Assembly (NCBI GenBank): GCA_012959605.1
Contig: DUCU01000023.1
Location: 2,209-36,696 of the forward strand
Direction of reading: 5' to 3'
DNA length: 34,488 bases
Origin: Dehalococcoidia bacterium
GTDB lineage: Bacteria; Chloroflexota; Dehalococcoidia; Lucifugimonadales; UBA3495
Shown: positions 25,227 through 33,533 of the stretch, in pieces
Numbering within the stretch: the stretch's first letter is position 1
Layout: every line of letters starts with the position of its first letter
Translations under genes and position numbers: made by a program
The notes under the pieces: generated by a model
Databases searched by the model: none
Told to the model about the DNA's origin: nothing
What the model saw: only the letters and a program-made list of their open reading frames with translations

Positions 25227-25267
25227 TCTACTTTAACTGTAGCAGTCGAGAAAGTGTTAGCTAAAAA

Positions 25268-25798
25268 TTAGCCGTTGGACTCGACCAATCGGGCCTTGTC
25301 CATCTCTTCTTGCAGTGCCGGCACCGGGTTCGGGTCGGCAAAGACGTTTACATTGGAATAATCGGGGGCCTTTCCGGTGGGGTTGTGAATCCAAACGGAG
25401 GCCTCCAGGGCGATGCCGCTGAAGTCGTGAAAGTAAATCGAGTGGATGAATTTGTGGTCAACCACTGTTGTCACTTCCTGACCGGCCGCTTCCAGTTGCG
25501 CCTGCAACTCCAACAATTCTTCCTCAGTCTCTACGTCGAATGAGACGTGGTCGAATTGAACCTGGCCAGCGGCTTCCAGGCCTGCCGGTTTGTGGAAGTC
25601 CTCGGCACCCGCCCACTCGAAGAATGCGATGGTCGAGTTGGGGCCGGTCTCGAAGAAATAATGCCTTGCTCGGAGGCCGTTGGGGTTGCCGCCAATGGCG
25701 CCAACTAGAGGGAATCCCATAACGTCGCGATAGAATCGGACGGTTTTTTCCATGTCGTTGGTGACCATTGCCAGGTGATTGATTCCGCGTGTCTTCAT
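25268..25798 (-). CDS. VOC (glyoxalase/extradiol dioxygenase) family protein
   Basis: This is a vicinal-oxygen-chelate fold enzyme, a family that includes glyoxalase I, extradiol dioxygenases and isomerases using a divalent metal. The N-terminus reads INHLAMVTNDMEKTVRFYRD with the first metal-ligand His, then ARHYFFETGPNSTIAFFEW, FDHVSFDVETEEELLELQ and SIYFHDFSGIALEASVW with a late Glu. The ATG at 25798 follows GGAGG by 4 bases and matches the family start. A longer in-frame start 60 bases upstream has no support. The protein has 176 residues. The substrate is unknown. Confidence 0.85.
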   Translation of the reverse strand: MKTRGINHLAMVTNDMEKTVRFYRDVMGFPLVGAIGGNPNGLRARHYFFETGPNSTIAFFEWAGAEDFHKPAGLEAAGQVQFDHVSFDVETEEELLELQAQLEAAGQEVTTVVDHKFIHSIYFHDFSGIALEASVWIHNPTGKAPDYSNVNVFADPNPVPALQEEMDKARLVESNG

Positions 25799-26037
25799 AT
25801 TGCCTCCAGGCATCCAAAGCGTTGGGTGATTAAGTATATCATCGGGCCGTGCTTGCAACCGTTGGTCCTACCTGCAAGACAAGAAATAATTGCTTATGCA
25901 ATTTTTGTATGTATAACTATTAATAATTAAAGTTGCCCTGTCAACTACTTTGTTATCCATGGCCATTCTTGCCAGAAATACCCGGAAAATTAATGATGTA
26001 GAATCTGACCAACCAGCTAGGAGCGACTGAATTACCC

Positions 26038-26706
26038 TTGCAAGATATTGGCGACATTAAGTTGAAGGCAGTAGTGTTCGACTAGGATCTGACTCTGTGG
26101 AACAGTTGGGATATCCACCTGAGCCTGATGAACCAGACCGCGGACGTTCTGGGTTACCCGCGCCCGCTCCCTGCGGACCTGGGCAAGGAATACTCGCGGC
26201 CGTTTTTCCAACACATGGCCTGGTTCTTCCCCGGAGACCAAGAAAAAGTGATGGAGACCTACATGGGTTTCTACCACGCTGCCGTTTGGCAGGAACGCCG
26301 CCTATATCCAGGGGTGTTGGAACTGCTCCAACAACTCAAACAAGACGGCTACCGCATGGCAATCCTGTCCGACAAACGTCAAATGTTTGGAGTTCCTGAG
26401 TTTGAATACTCAAACCTGAGTGTCGCCGTTGACCACGCCCAGTTCTTTGCCGACGGGATGGCTGCCAAACCAGATCCCGATGGTCTGCAAGATGTCATGC
26501 GGTCGTTGGGTGTGTTGCCCGGCGAGTGCCTCTTTGTGGGCGATAGTCATCGGGATATAGAATGCGCTCAGCGCGCCGGGGCCTGGAGTGGTGCAGCCTT
26601 GTGGGCGTCAGTGGAGCGCGAGCGGGTGCTGGCATTGAACCCGGAATTCCGTTGGGAGAGGGTCAATGACATTGGGCTAACCCTAAAGTTGAACGGCACA
26701 AGTTAA
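26038..26706 (+). pseudogene. HAD-superfamily hydrolase with TAG inside catalytic motif I
   Basis: Haloacid-dehalogenase-type enzymes use the first Asp of motif I (DxDxT) as nucleophile. The frame reads LKAVVFD, then TAG at 26083-26085, then DLTLWNSWD. In relatives the x residue here is usually Trp (FDWDLTLW), so one base change TGG to TAG explains it. The rest is well conserved: PGVLELLQQLKQ, AILSDKRQ (motif II), KPDPDGLQ (motif III Lys) and CLFVGDSHRDIECAQRAGA (motif IV). A start is not certain: a TTG at 26038 with AGGAG 14 bases upstream is possible. A protein initiated at the ATG 26128 would lack the nucleophile and be inactive. It is a recent pseudogene, an assembly error, or rarely read through. 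Confidence 0.75.
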
Positions 26707-26722
26707 CCTAACGGTGTGAACC

Positions 26723-26751
26723 TAGACCCACGCCTGTGCCATCTATATAAT
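26723..26751 (+). promoter_or_regulatory. Promoter of the SnoaL-like gene
   Basis: TAGACC (26723-26728) and a perfect TATAAT (26746-26751) are separated by 17 bases, 32 bases before the ATG. Confidence 0.65.
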
Positions 26752-26783
26752 TTACGAGAAGAGAACTGACCTAGGAGTAATAA

Positions 26784-27137
26784 ATGTCCACCGACACCGC
26801 AAATCAGACTGAAGCAACTTTGAACCACCATATTGAGAGCATCGGCGCCAAGGACTTGGACGCCATCATGCAGGACTATTCTGATGATTCAGTCTTGGTT
26901 ACTCCAGACGTATCAGTGGAAGGTTTGGATGGAATTAGAGGTTTCTTCGAGACATTTCTATCAGGATTGACACCCGACATCATGGCTAACTTTGCTGTGG
27001 ACCGGGCAGCAATACACGATGAATTGGCCTACATCATCTGGAACGCCGGTGATGAGATACCCCTTGGGACCGATACTTTTATCGTTAGAAATGGCAAGAT
27101 CAAATTTCAGACATTTGCTGTCTACCTCGGCAGCTAA
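26784..27137 (+). CDS. SnoaL-like/NTF2-fold protein
   Basis: This 117-residue cytoplasmic protein has the SnoaL-like/NTF2 fold: an N-terminal helix ending HHIESIGAKDLDAIMQDYSD, then DDSVLVTPD, a GLDGIRGFFETFLSG helix and closing strands in ELAYIIWNAGDEIPLGTDTF and RNGKIKFQTF. Members act as small isomerases, hydrolases, or binding proteins. No catalytic residues can be assigned. It has its own promoter and a good AGGAG. A terminator follows directly, so it is a single-gene unit. Confidence 0.82.
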   Translation: MSTDTANQTEATLNHHIESIGAKDLDAIMQDYSDDSVLVTPDVSVEGLDGIRGFFETFLSGLTPDIMANFAVDRAAIHDELAYIIWNAGDEIPLGTDTFIVRNGKIKFQTFAVYLGS

Positions 27138-27158
27138 GCTCCAACCAATGGACAAGAA

Positions 27159-27191
27159 AAAAGGGCTCTTGATTTAATCAGGAGCCCTTTT
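27159..27191. terminator. Bidirectional terminator between the SnoaL-like gene and lipA
   Basis: The 15-base arms 27159-27173 and 27177-27191 pair with one G-U and a 3-nt loop. A's lead in and T's follow. It can end transcription of the plus-strand gene and of the minus-strand lipA gene. Confidence 0.9.
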
Positions 27192-27216
27192 CATTTCGCG
27201 GATTTTGCCGGGTGAA

Positions 27217-28113
27217 TTAAATCGGCAGGCCAACGGCAGCATCGTGTTGTTCATCAGCGTGGTACGAACTGCGCACCAACGGGCCCGAGGCCACATGCTT
27301 GAACCCCATGGCTTCTCCAGCCTTGCGCAGTTCCTCAAATTCTTCTGGGCGGTAGAACCGGTCGATGGCGATGTGGCGGATGGACGGCCGGAGGTACTGG
27401 CCAACGGTCAGTAGATCGCAGTCCACCTTCCGCAGGTCAGCCATGGTCTCCAGAACTTCGTCCACGGTCTCACCCATGCCAACTATGATGCCAGACTTGG
27501 TAACGGTGGCAGGGTTGACGTCCTTGCATTTGGCCAGCAACTCAAGTGACAACTCGTAATTGCCCTTGGGACGTACCTTTGGGAAGATTCGGACCGTTGA
27601 TTCAATGTTATGGTTCAGCACTGCAGGCCCGGATTCGATGACCCGTTTCAATGCGGGCCAAGAGCCAGCAAAATCTGGTATCAGGACCTCAACACGGCAG
27701 TCGGGGCTGGTCTCTTTGATCTTGTTGATGCAAGACGCAAAGATGTACGCGCCTCCGTCCGGGAGGTCGTCACGGTTGACCGAGGTGATGACGCAGTAGT
27801 TCAGACCCATGTCCTTTACAGTCTCTGCCAAGCGTCTGGGTTCTTGAAGATCCAGGCCGTTGGGACGACCGGTGGTTACGGCGCAGTAGCGGCAACTCCG
27901 TGTGCAAATCTCACCCAGAATCATGAAAGTGGCCGTGCCCCGGTCCCAGCATTCGCCTATGTTTGGGCAGTGTGCTTCTTCGCAGACCGTGTGGAGTTTC
28001 TGTCCCCGCATGATGTTCTGCAGTTCAAGGTAGCGGGGGCTGCCTGGCATCTTAACCTTCAGCCATTCTGGTAGGCGGGGTCTGATCTCCAATTGTTGAG
28101 GGCCTTGGGGCAT
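27217..28113 (-). CDS. lipA: Lipoyl synthase
   Basis: LipA is a radical-SAM enzyme that inserts two sulfur atoms into octanoyl groups on lipoyl domains. The 298-residue protein has the auxiliary-cluster motif with Cys44, Cys49 and Cys55 (CEEAHCPNIGECW), the radical-SAM cluster CTRSCRYC with Cys70, Cys74 and Cys77, and the C-terminal RSSYHADE with the Ser ligand of the auxiliary cluster. VNRDDLPDGGA and NHNIES are also family features. No lipB or lplA was found here, nor the dehydrogenase genes it serves. Confidence 0.96.
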   Translation of the reverse strand: MPQGPQQLEIRPRLPEWLKVKMPGSPRYLELQNIMRGQKLHTVCEEAHCPNIGECWDRGTATFMILGEICTRSCRYCAVTTGRPNGLDLQEPRRLAETVKDMGLNYCVITSVNRDDLPDGGAYIFASCINKIKETSPDCRVEVLIPDFAGSWPALKRVIESGPAVLNHNIESTVRIFPKVRPKGNYELSLELLAKCKDVNPATVTKSGIIVGMGETVDEVLETMADLRKVDCDLLTVGQYLRPSIRHIAIDRFYRPEEFEELRKAGEAMGFKHVASGPLVRSSYHADEQHDAAVGLPI

Positions 28114-28222
28114 GGAAACTCCGGTTTGGGGTTTTGGGGTTGGTGCCAGTTGTCACCGTGAAAGTTGGGCATAGTATATCCCGGTGTCAGAAATCAGGGA
28201 AGCCATGGGTATTGGCTGTCGG

Positions 28223-28840
28223 CTACAAGAGCCGCATAGGAGCCCGACCTGATTTCTGCTTTTCCGCAGTGATGGCGGCATCGATGTCGGCCACTGCCTG
28301 GCCGAGTTTATCGTCGGCGTTCACGATTAAGCAGTCGAAAAGATTGGCTTGTTCTAACTCGTCGGACGCCGTTTTTAATCGCAATTCCATTTGGGTTGTC
28401 GATTCGGTCATGCGGTGCGATAGACGGTTCTGCAAATCTTGGAACGAGCCGGGAATCATGAAGATGAATAATGCGTTGGGAGCCATTTTCCTGACGGTGG
28501 CTGCGCCTTGGACATCTATCTTCAAGATAACGTCTTTTCCGGCTTTAAGACCGCCGGTAACCTGGCTCCGAGGGACACCGTACCAATTGCCGTAAACTTC
28601 AGCGCATTCCACAAACTCGTTCTTGTCCCTCATTTTGAGGAATGTAGGTTTGTCTAGGAAGATGTAGTCTGTGCCGTCGGTCTCACCGGAGCGGATGGTC
28701 CTCGTGGTGGCGGTGACAACGAAGTGCCAAGGACGGTCCAGCTTGCGGAGTTCGTTCAGCGCGGCGTCTTTACCGACTCCCGATGGCCCAGAGAGGACCA
28801 CCAACAGCGGGGGAGAATTGTTCTCCGGATTACTGGGCAC
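28223..28840 (-). CDS. gmk: Guanylate kinase
   Basis: Gmk phosphorylates GMP to GDP with ATP, an essential step in nucleotide synthesis. The 205-residue protein has the P-loop SGPSGVGKDA at about 17-26 and the GMP-binding segment ATTRTIRSGETDGTDYIFL. ENEFVECAEVYGNWYGVPRS-like text (FVECAEVYGNWYGVPRSQV) and VILKIDVQGAATVR follow. Position 25 is Asp in place of the usual Ser/Thr (GKS/GKT), a noteworthy P-loop change; Ala and others follow. It starts 5 bases after aroA ends, so the two are co-transcribed. Confidence 0.93.
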   Translation of the reverse strand: MPSNPENNSPPLLVVLSGPSGVGKDAALNELRKLDRPWHFVVTATTRTIRSGETDGTDYIFLDKPTFLKMRDKNEFVECAEVYGNWYGVPRSQVTGGLKAGKDVILKIDVQGAATVRKMAPNALFIFMIPGSFQDLQNRLSHRMTESTTQMELRLKTASDELEQANLFDCLIVNADDKLGQAVADIDAAITAEKQKSGRAPMRLL

Positions 28841-28845
28841 TCGGC

Positions 28846-30189
28846 TTACCTGACGTCTTCAACGAGTAGCTCCAGATGCTGCCAGAACTCCGGATAGGAG
28901 ACTGATGCATCGGCTGCGCCGTGGACTATAACTTCTCCGTTGCCCAACAGCCCGGCCACCGCCATGGACATGGCCAGCCGGTGATCACCGTGGCTCTGGC
29001 ATTCTGCGCCGTTGAGTTCGCTTTTGCCGTGAATGACCATGCCGTCTCCCCAGGATTCGATGTTCGCGCCCAAGCGGGTCATTTCTGTGACTGTGGTGTC
29101 GATTCGGTCCGTTTCTTTCACGCGGAGCTCTGCAGCGTCGCGAATCACGGTGTCTCCGGTGGCGAAACAGGCGGCAACGGCCAGGATGGGTACCTCGTCC
29201 AGCATGCGAGGAATCATGTCGCCGCCAATCTCCACCCCGTGCAGATCCGTGGAAGTGACCAGAATATCGGCCACTGGTTCTCCGCCTTCGGTCCTTTCAT
29301 CAACCAGTTTCAGTCCGTCGCCAGCGCCCATCTCTAGCAGCACGTCTATGATTCCGGTCCTGCTGGGGTTGAGACCAACACCACGGACCAGGATGCGAGC
29401 GTTTGGATGGCACAGGCCAGCCACAATCCAAAACGCTGCTGAACTGATGTCGCCGGGCACCGTGATGTCGACGGCTTTGAGTTTTGACGGATGAATCACC
29501 AGATCCAGGCCGTTCTCTTCGATGCTGCCGCCCATTGCCGTGACCATCCGTTCGGTGTGGTCACGGGAGAGCGCAGGCTGGTGAATCACAGTGTCGCCGT
29601 CAGCGGAGAGCGCGGCCAGCATGATGGCTGATTTCACCTGGGCGCTGGCCATGGGCAGGTCGTATTCGATGCCCTGGAGACTGCCACCGCGGACGATCAA
29701 TGGGGCTAGTGTGTCGTTCTGACGGCCAAGGATTTGGGCCCCCATCTGTTTTAGCGGATGCACGATGCGCTGCATGGGACGACTTCGTAATGAGCCGTCG
29801 CCGGTGATAACTGAAACAAAGGCCTGGGAGGCCAGGACCCCCGAGAGCAGCCGCATGGACGTTCCACTGTTTCCGGCGTCCAAGATATCTGACGGTTCTT
29901 CCAGTTGGGAGCCTCGGCCTTTTACCGTGTAGCTGCCGGCCGCTCCGGCCGGTTCGATGCTGACACCCATCGCCTGCAGGCAATGCATGGTGGATATCAC
30001 GTCTTCGCCGCCGGAAAGGCCCTGCACCAATGCGTCACCCTGTGCAATGGCGTTCAGAATCATGGAGCGGTGCGAGATGGATTTGTCCCCAGGGACGGAC
30101 AACACGCCACCCAAAGAGGTGGGGCGGCTAACGGCGACGGACTGGCCGGATATATCTCCGGAAATACTTGGTGTAGAGGCCGTGCTCAT
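28846..30189 (-). CDS. aroA: EPSP synthase (3-phosphoshikimate 1-carboxyvinyltransferase)
   Basis: AroA joins PEP and shikimate-3-phosphate in the shikimate pathway. The 447-residue protein has a short N-terminal extension, then VPGDKSISHRSMILNAIAQG with Lys36 and Arg41 for substrate binding, DAGNSGTSMRLLSG, DGSLRSRPM, RDHTERMV and AAELRVKETDRI. Near the C-terminus it has the SHGDHRLAMSMAVAGL signature. It sits between tyrA and gmk in one operon, and with tyrA serves aromatic amino acid synthesis. The ATG has only a weak Shine-Dalgarno. Confidence 0.96.
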   Translation of the reverse strand: MSTASTPSISGDISGQSVAVSRPTSLGGVLSVPGDKSISHRSMILNAIAQGDALVQGLSGGEDVISTMHCLQAMGVSIEPAGAAGSYTVKGRGSQLEEPSDILDAGNSGTSMRLLSGVLASQAFVSVITGDGSLRSRPMQRIVHPLKQMGAQILGRQNDTLAPLIVRGGSLQGIEYDLPMASAQVKSAIMLAALSADGDTVIHQPALSRDHTERMVTAMGGSIEENGLDLVIHPSKLKAVDITVPGDISSAAFWIVAGLCHPNARILVRGVGLNPSRTGIIDVLLEMGAGDGLKLVDERTEGGEPVADILVTSTDLHGVEIGGDMIPRMLDEVPILAVAACFATGDTVIRDAAELRVKETDRIDTTVTEMTRLGANIESWGDGMVIHGKSELNGAECQSHGDHRLAMSMAVAGLLGNGEVIVHGAADASVSYPEFWQHLELLVEDVR

Positions 30190-30255
30190 GTTGTGCTCTT
30201 ACTCTCAGCGAATCGAAGTAACAGGCCGCAGGCCATGGTCACCGCGGGGTTTCCG

Positions 30256-31269
30256 TTACTTCCTATTGGCCGGGTCGTCTTTCAGGCCCTGCAAAATCTT
30301 CTTTTGAGCTTCCATTCCCCTGCGTCCAACAAACATCTCGCCCATGCTTTCGGCAAAGGAGGGAATTTCGGGGGAAGCGCCATGGATTCGGTCAATGGTG
30401 GAAAATATGCCCGCCTGCCACCGGGCCCGGGAGTCCACGGCTTCCTCAAACACCTTTCCAATGGCTTCCGGGTCGGGCCCGCCTTCCTTGGCCAGCATGT
30501 TGCGGAGGTCGTAGAGTTCTCGGATAAAGGCGTCCATCCAGGCAACTATGGGTTCTGCGTTGGTTACGCAGATGTCGCGGTGCATGGTCGGATCGCCCGA
30601 GGCCAGTCTTGTGAGGTCTTCAAATCCGGAAGAAGCCAAGGGGCCAATGTCCTCCCAATTGGGGCTGCTTGATGTGGTGTTCATCAGTCCTATGGACAGC
30701 ATAAATGGGAGATGGCTGGCAGCGGCTACAAAGCTATCGTGTTCCTCCACGCTAATAAAAAATGGCTTGGCACCGATGGACTCAGCCAAGGTCGTGATGG
30801 AGGAAACAGCCGATTTCTCTGCGGTGGCGCTGGGAATGATGCAGTAGGGTTTGCCCTTAAACATGGTGCCGTCTGCGTTCTGAGGGCCTGACTTTTCTCT
30901 GCCGGCCATGGGGTGGCCGCCCACAAAGCTCACATGCTTGGGGAGCACTTCTTCGGCCCACTCCAGCACAGCCCGCTTGGAGCTGCCAATGTCCGTGACC
31001 ACGCAACCTTCTTGGAAGTCGCCAGCAGCGGATTGCATCATCTCCTTCATGGCCATGACCGGGGTGGCAAAGACCACCACATCGGCCCCTCTGATAGCGC
31101 TGGAGAGCCGGGCCTCAATTTTTTTGAAGCCACCCGATTTCTGGGCTCCTGACCGGGCAGTACTGTCGTAGTCGGTGCCTATGACGTCCACTTCTAGGTT
31201 GGAGCCTTTAATGGCCAAGGCCAATGATGTGCCCATCAGGCCTGTGCCGACGATAGTTATTGTAGTCAA
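30256..31269 (-). CDS. tyrA: Prephenate/arogenate dehydrogenase
   Basis: TyrA oxidatively decarboxylates prephenate or arogenate on the way to tyrosine, using NAD(P)+. The 337-residue protein begins with the Rossmann motif IVGTGLMGTSLALAIKGS, followed by VVFATPVMAMKEM, VTDIGSSKRAV, the family motif FVGGHPMAGREKSG with its catalytic His, and the helical C-terminal domain containing ASHLPFMLSIGL. No ACT domain follows, so feedback by tyrosine through such a domain is not expected. The start is TTG after GGAGG. It is the first gene of tyrA-aroA-gmk, with 66 bases to aroA. Confidence 0.93.
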   Translation of the reverse strand: MTTITIVGTGLMGTSLALAIKGSNLEVDVIGTDYDSTARSGAQKSGGFKKIEARLSSAIRGADVVVFATPVMAMKEMMQSAAGDFQEGCVVTDIGSSKRAVLEWAEEVLPKHVSFVGGHPMAGREKSGPQNADGTMFKGKPYCIIPSATAEKSAVSSITTLAESIGAKPFFISVEEHDSFVAAASHLPFMLSIGLMNTTSSSPNWEDIGPLASSGFEDLTRLASGDPTMHRDICVTNAEPIVAWMDAFIRELYDLRNMLAKEGGPDPEAIGKVFEEAVDSRARWQAGIFSTIDRIHGASPEIPSFAESMGEMFVGRRGMEAQKKILQGLKDDPANRK

Positions 31270-31444
31270 AGAATCCTCCAGAAAAACCGTGGTGGATGTG
31301 AGTTTGGCTAGCTACGAACCAAATACAGCTGATTGATAGCCTGGCTGGCACCTTGAAAATCTATCTTACACTATTAAATGTCTACCAGAACACATCGGAT
31401 GCGAGCCTGCTGCTATCTGACCAGTCGCGGGCAAAAAGGACTGG

Positions 31445-32383
31445 CTATTTACGAGAAGCCAGCGCCGATTCCACTATGTCAGTGCGGACCACTTTGCTGA
31501 ATGGCTGGCGTAGTTTGGCCATTCCGGCCCCAAGTAGAATGTCGTGTAGACCCTCATACGCTGGTTGGGTCAATGTAGGATCGGTTGGCCAGTTTTCTTG
31601 AGCCTTCAAACGGGTTATGGATTTGACCACCAATTCAAGGCTGTCATCGGGGAAAAATTCTTTCACCGCCTGGCCTACCTCTGCGGCGTTGTGGGTGGAA
31701 AGCCACTCCAAGGCATTGGCGTAGCCAACGGTGAACCGGTGGACAGTCTCAGATTGAGTCTCCAAGTAATGGTTGGTTGCCGCAAATGAACTGAAGCAAA
31801 CGTGCCCGTTTTCCGGTCCAACCGCAATCACCACGTGGCCTGAACCGTCTTCCAGCAACTGTTCTGCCCAGGGTTGGGGCACATGGATGTACTCGGCTTC
31901 ACCGGCTCGGAATGCGGTCATGGCATCGGTGATGTTCAGACCAGTGACCAGGTTAATCTCTGCCGGATCGATGTTGTGTCGCCTAAGGGCAGTCTGCAGC
32001 GAGGCCCAGGGCATTGGCGAGAAATCAACGGGTATCAGCTTGGCGCCCTTCAGCGACTCCCATTGGAAGGGGTCTTGCTTGCTGCGGCTGATGACAAAGA
32101 ACCCGTCTCTGGAGTTGATCTCCGCAAAGTGCTTTGGAACAGTCTCGGCTCCCCAATCAGAGGCGATTATGCAACGCATGATGCCGCTCTGGACGATGTC
32201 TGCCTCTCCGATGTTGAGCGCGTTTATGGGGTGGCCGAACTCGGGCGGGCAGGTTTTAAAATCAACGTCTAGCCCCTCTTTCTCCAGAAACCCACCGGCC
32301 ACCGAAACGTAGATTGGCGTATAGAACAGGGTGCGGATGACTTCAAGAAGTCTCAGCGGCAGTCGGTTACTGTTGGAAGCCAA
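31445..32383 (-). CDS. NMT1/SsuA-like periplasmic-binding-fold protein without a signal peptide
   Basis: This 312-residue protein has the substrate-binding fold of the NMT1/THI5/SsuA group: FYTPIYVSVAGGFLEKEGLDVDF, INALNIGEADIVQSGIM, WESLKGAKLIPVDF and INLVTGLNITDAMTAFRAGEAEYIHV. These usually serve ABC transporters for sulfonates, thiamine precursors or similar ligands. Here the N-terminus (MASNSNRLPLRLLEVIRT) lacks a signal peptide or lipobox Cys, and no permease or ATPase lies nearby. It may be cytosolic, or an enzyme of the same fold. The start is a TTG after AAGGAG. It may be co-transcribed with the upstream hydrolase gene. Confidence 0.8.
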   Translation of the reverse strand: MASNSNRLPLRLLEVIRTLFYTPIYVSVAGGFLEKEGLDVDFKTCPPEFGHPINALNIGEADIVQSGIMRCIIASDWGAETVPKHFAEINSRDGFFVISRSKQDPFQWESLKGAKLIPVDFSPMPWASLQTALRRHNIDPAEINLVTGLNITDAMTAFRAGEAEYIHVPQPWAEQLLEDGSGHVVIAVGPENGHVCFSSFAATNHYLETQSETVHRFTVGYANALEWLSTHNAAEVGQAVKEFFPDDSLELVVKSITRLKAQENWPTDPTLTQPAYEGLHDILLGAGMAKLRQPFSKVVRTDIVESALASRK

Positions 32384-32451
32384 GGTGTCTCCTTTTGATT
32401 GCCGTACTAGATGCCTGAATCAGTTCCCTGATTCAATTTAATAAACGTGAG

Positions 32452-33246
32452 CTATGCCTCAAGAAAGGGTAATACCGCGCCTAGGAAGGCTTCCGGGTCT
32501 TCTACCTGCGGGATGTGGCCCAAGCCGGGCAGCGTTACCTTTTGGGCATTCACGATGTTGTTGAGCAATAGGTCTGCACCTTCACGCAGCCGGTCTACTT
32601 CTCCGTAGAGAACCATTGTCGACGATGCCTTGACCTGCGGCAGTCTGGACATGATGTCGTAGTTGGAGAGGGCTTCCATCAGTTTGCTGACCCAGATTCC
32701 AGCCTTGGCCCTGCTCTGATTGTTGGCGTCTAGCCACTCCTGTCGGGGTTCGGCAAAAGTCGTGGATTCCTTCAAACCCTTCAGCGTGCGTGGCTTGGGA
32801 ATTCCCTTGGAGTCGTACTGGTTGGCCGCTGCCTTCAGGCGATCTTTGGCCGTGTGGGGATCGTAAACCGGACAGCCAACCAACACCAACTTGTCCACCC
32901 GCTCCGGGAACGACGCAGCAGTCTCAGTGGCCAGGACTGCGCCGACCGAGTTGCCGACGATGTGGGCGCGGTGGATGTTCAGCACCTGACAGGCGTGGTC
33001 CAAGGCTTGGGCATAGTCAGGTAGGTTGAAATGCCTGGTCGGCTTGTCTGAGTCGCCGTGACCCAACATATCAAAGGCGTAGCAGGTGTAATTCTGGCTG
33101 ATGGAGTCGATTACACCCTCCCAGGTCCAGATGGATGTTCCCAGGGGGTGGAGCAGGACAACCGGATAGCCACTCCCCTTCTTAACAAAGTGCATGCTTC
33201 CTGAGGGTGTGGGTACGGTATCGGTGAGATCACGTCGTACAAACAT
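32452..33246 (-). CDS. Alpha/beta hydrolase
   Basis: This 264-residue cytoplasmic hydrolase has the oxyanion region VVLLHPLGTSIWTWEG, the elbow VGNSVGAVL with the nucleophilic Ser, the acid in VLYGEVDRLREG and the catalytic His in LPGLGHIPQVEDP. The layout resembles C-C bond hydrolases and carboxylesterases of the meta-cleavage type. A cap domain lies at about 135-200. The substrate is unknown. The ATG at 33246 has AGGAG nearby, and a good promoter lies upstream. Confidence 0.9.
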   Translation of the reverse strand: MFVRRDLTDTVPTPSGSMHFVKKGSGYPVVLLHPLGTSIWTWEGVIDSISQNYTCYAFDMLGHGDSDKPTRHFNLPDYAQALDHACQVLNIHRAHIVGNSVGAVLATETAASFPERVDKLVLVGCPVYDPHTAKDRLKAAANQYDSKGIPKPRTLKGLKESTTFAEPRQEWLDANNQSRAKAGIWVSKLMEALSNYDIMSRLPQVKASSTMVLYGEVDRLREGADLLLNNIVNAQKVTLPGLGHIPQVEDPEAFLGAVLPFLEA

Positions 33247-33309
33247 GGAGCCATTCTCCTAAACTGAATTGCATTTTGGCCCTGCAAATTAGGCGTGTTA
33301 TAGGCGCGT

Positions 33310-33338
33310 ATGGTACTCACCGCCAGGCACTCTGTCAA
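33310..33338 (-). promoter_or_regulatory. Promoter of the alpha/beta hydrolase gene
   Basis: On the minus strand, TTGACA (33333-33338), 17 bases and TACCAT (33310-33315), about 63 bases before the ATG. It resembles the ilvB promoter. Confidence 0.68.
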
Positions 33339-33533
33339 TTTGGTCAAGACAGCAAAATTAAGTTGACCTTTAATCTCCATTGTGGAAGAATTCACGCATG
33401 ATTTTAATGGGGGTAGGCGTGCCTGAGCCACGGTGGTTTCACTGCGAATTTAGGCTCCAAGTCCCTCTTCTTCTACAGCCCAGAAACCGCGACACCGATC
33501 CGCTGCATCAAAAGGGACATAGAGGGTAGGGTG

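Noticed and set aside
25799-25858. Longer start of the VOC protein
   Set aside because: The strong GGAGG is directly before the ATG at 25798, and the family begins there.
26083-26085. TAG in the HAD gene as pyrrolysine or reassigned TAG
   Set aside because: TAG ends 12 other genes in the window as a normal stop, and the replaced residue is Trp-like. A point change from TGG is simpler.
28134-28595. 153-codon plus-strand frame opposite gmk
   Set aside because: It overlaps gmk entirely on the other strand and has low-complexity, shadow-like composition.
1220-33246. TGA reassigned to Trp or Gly (codes 4 or 25)
   Set aside because: Intact genes use TGG for Trp and ordinary Gly codons, and contain no in-frame TGA. 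Reassigned genomes would show many.
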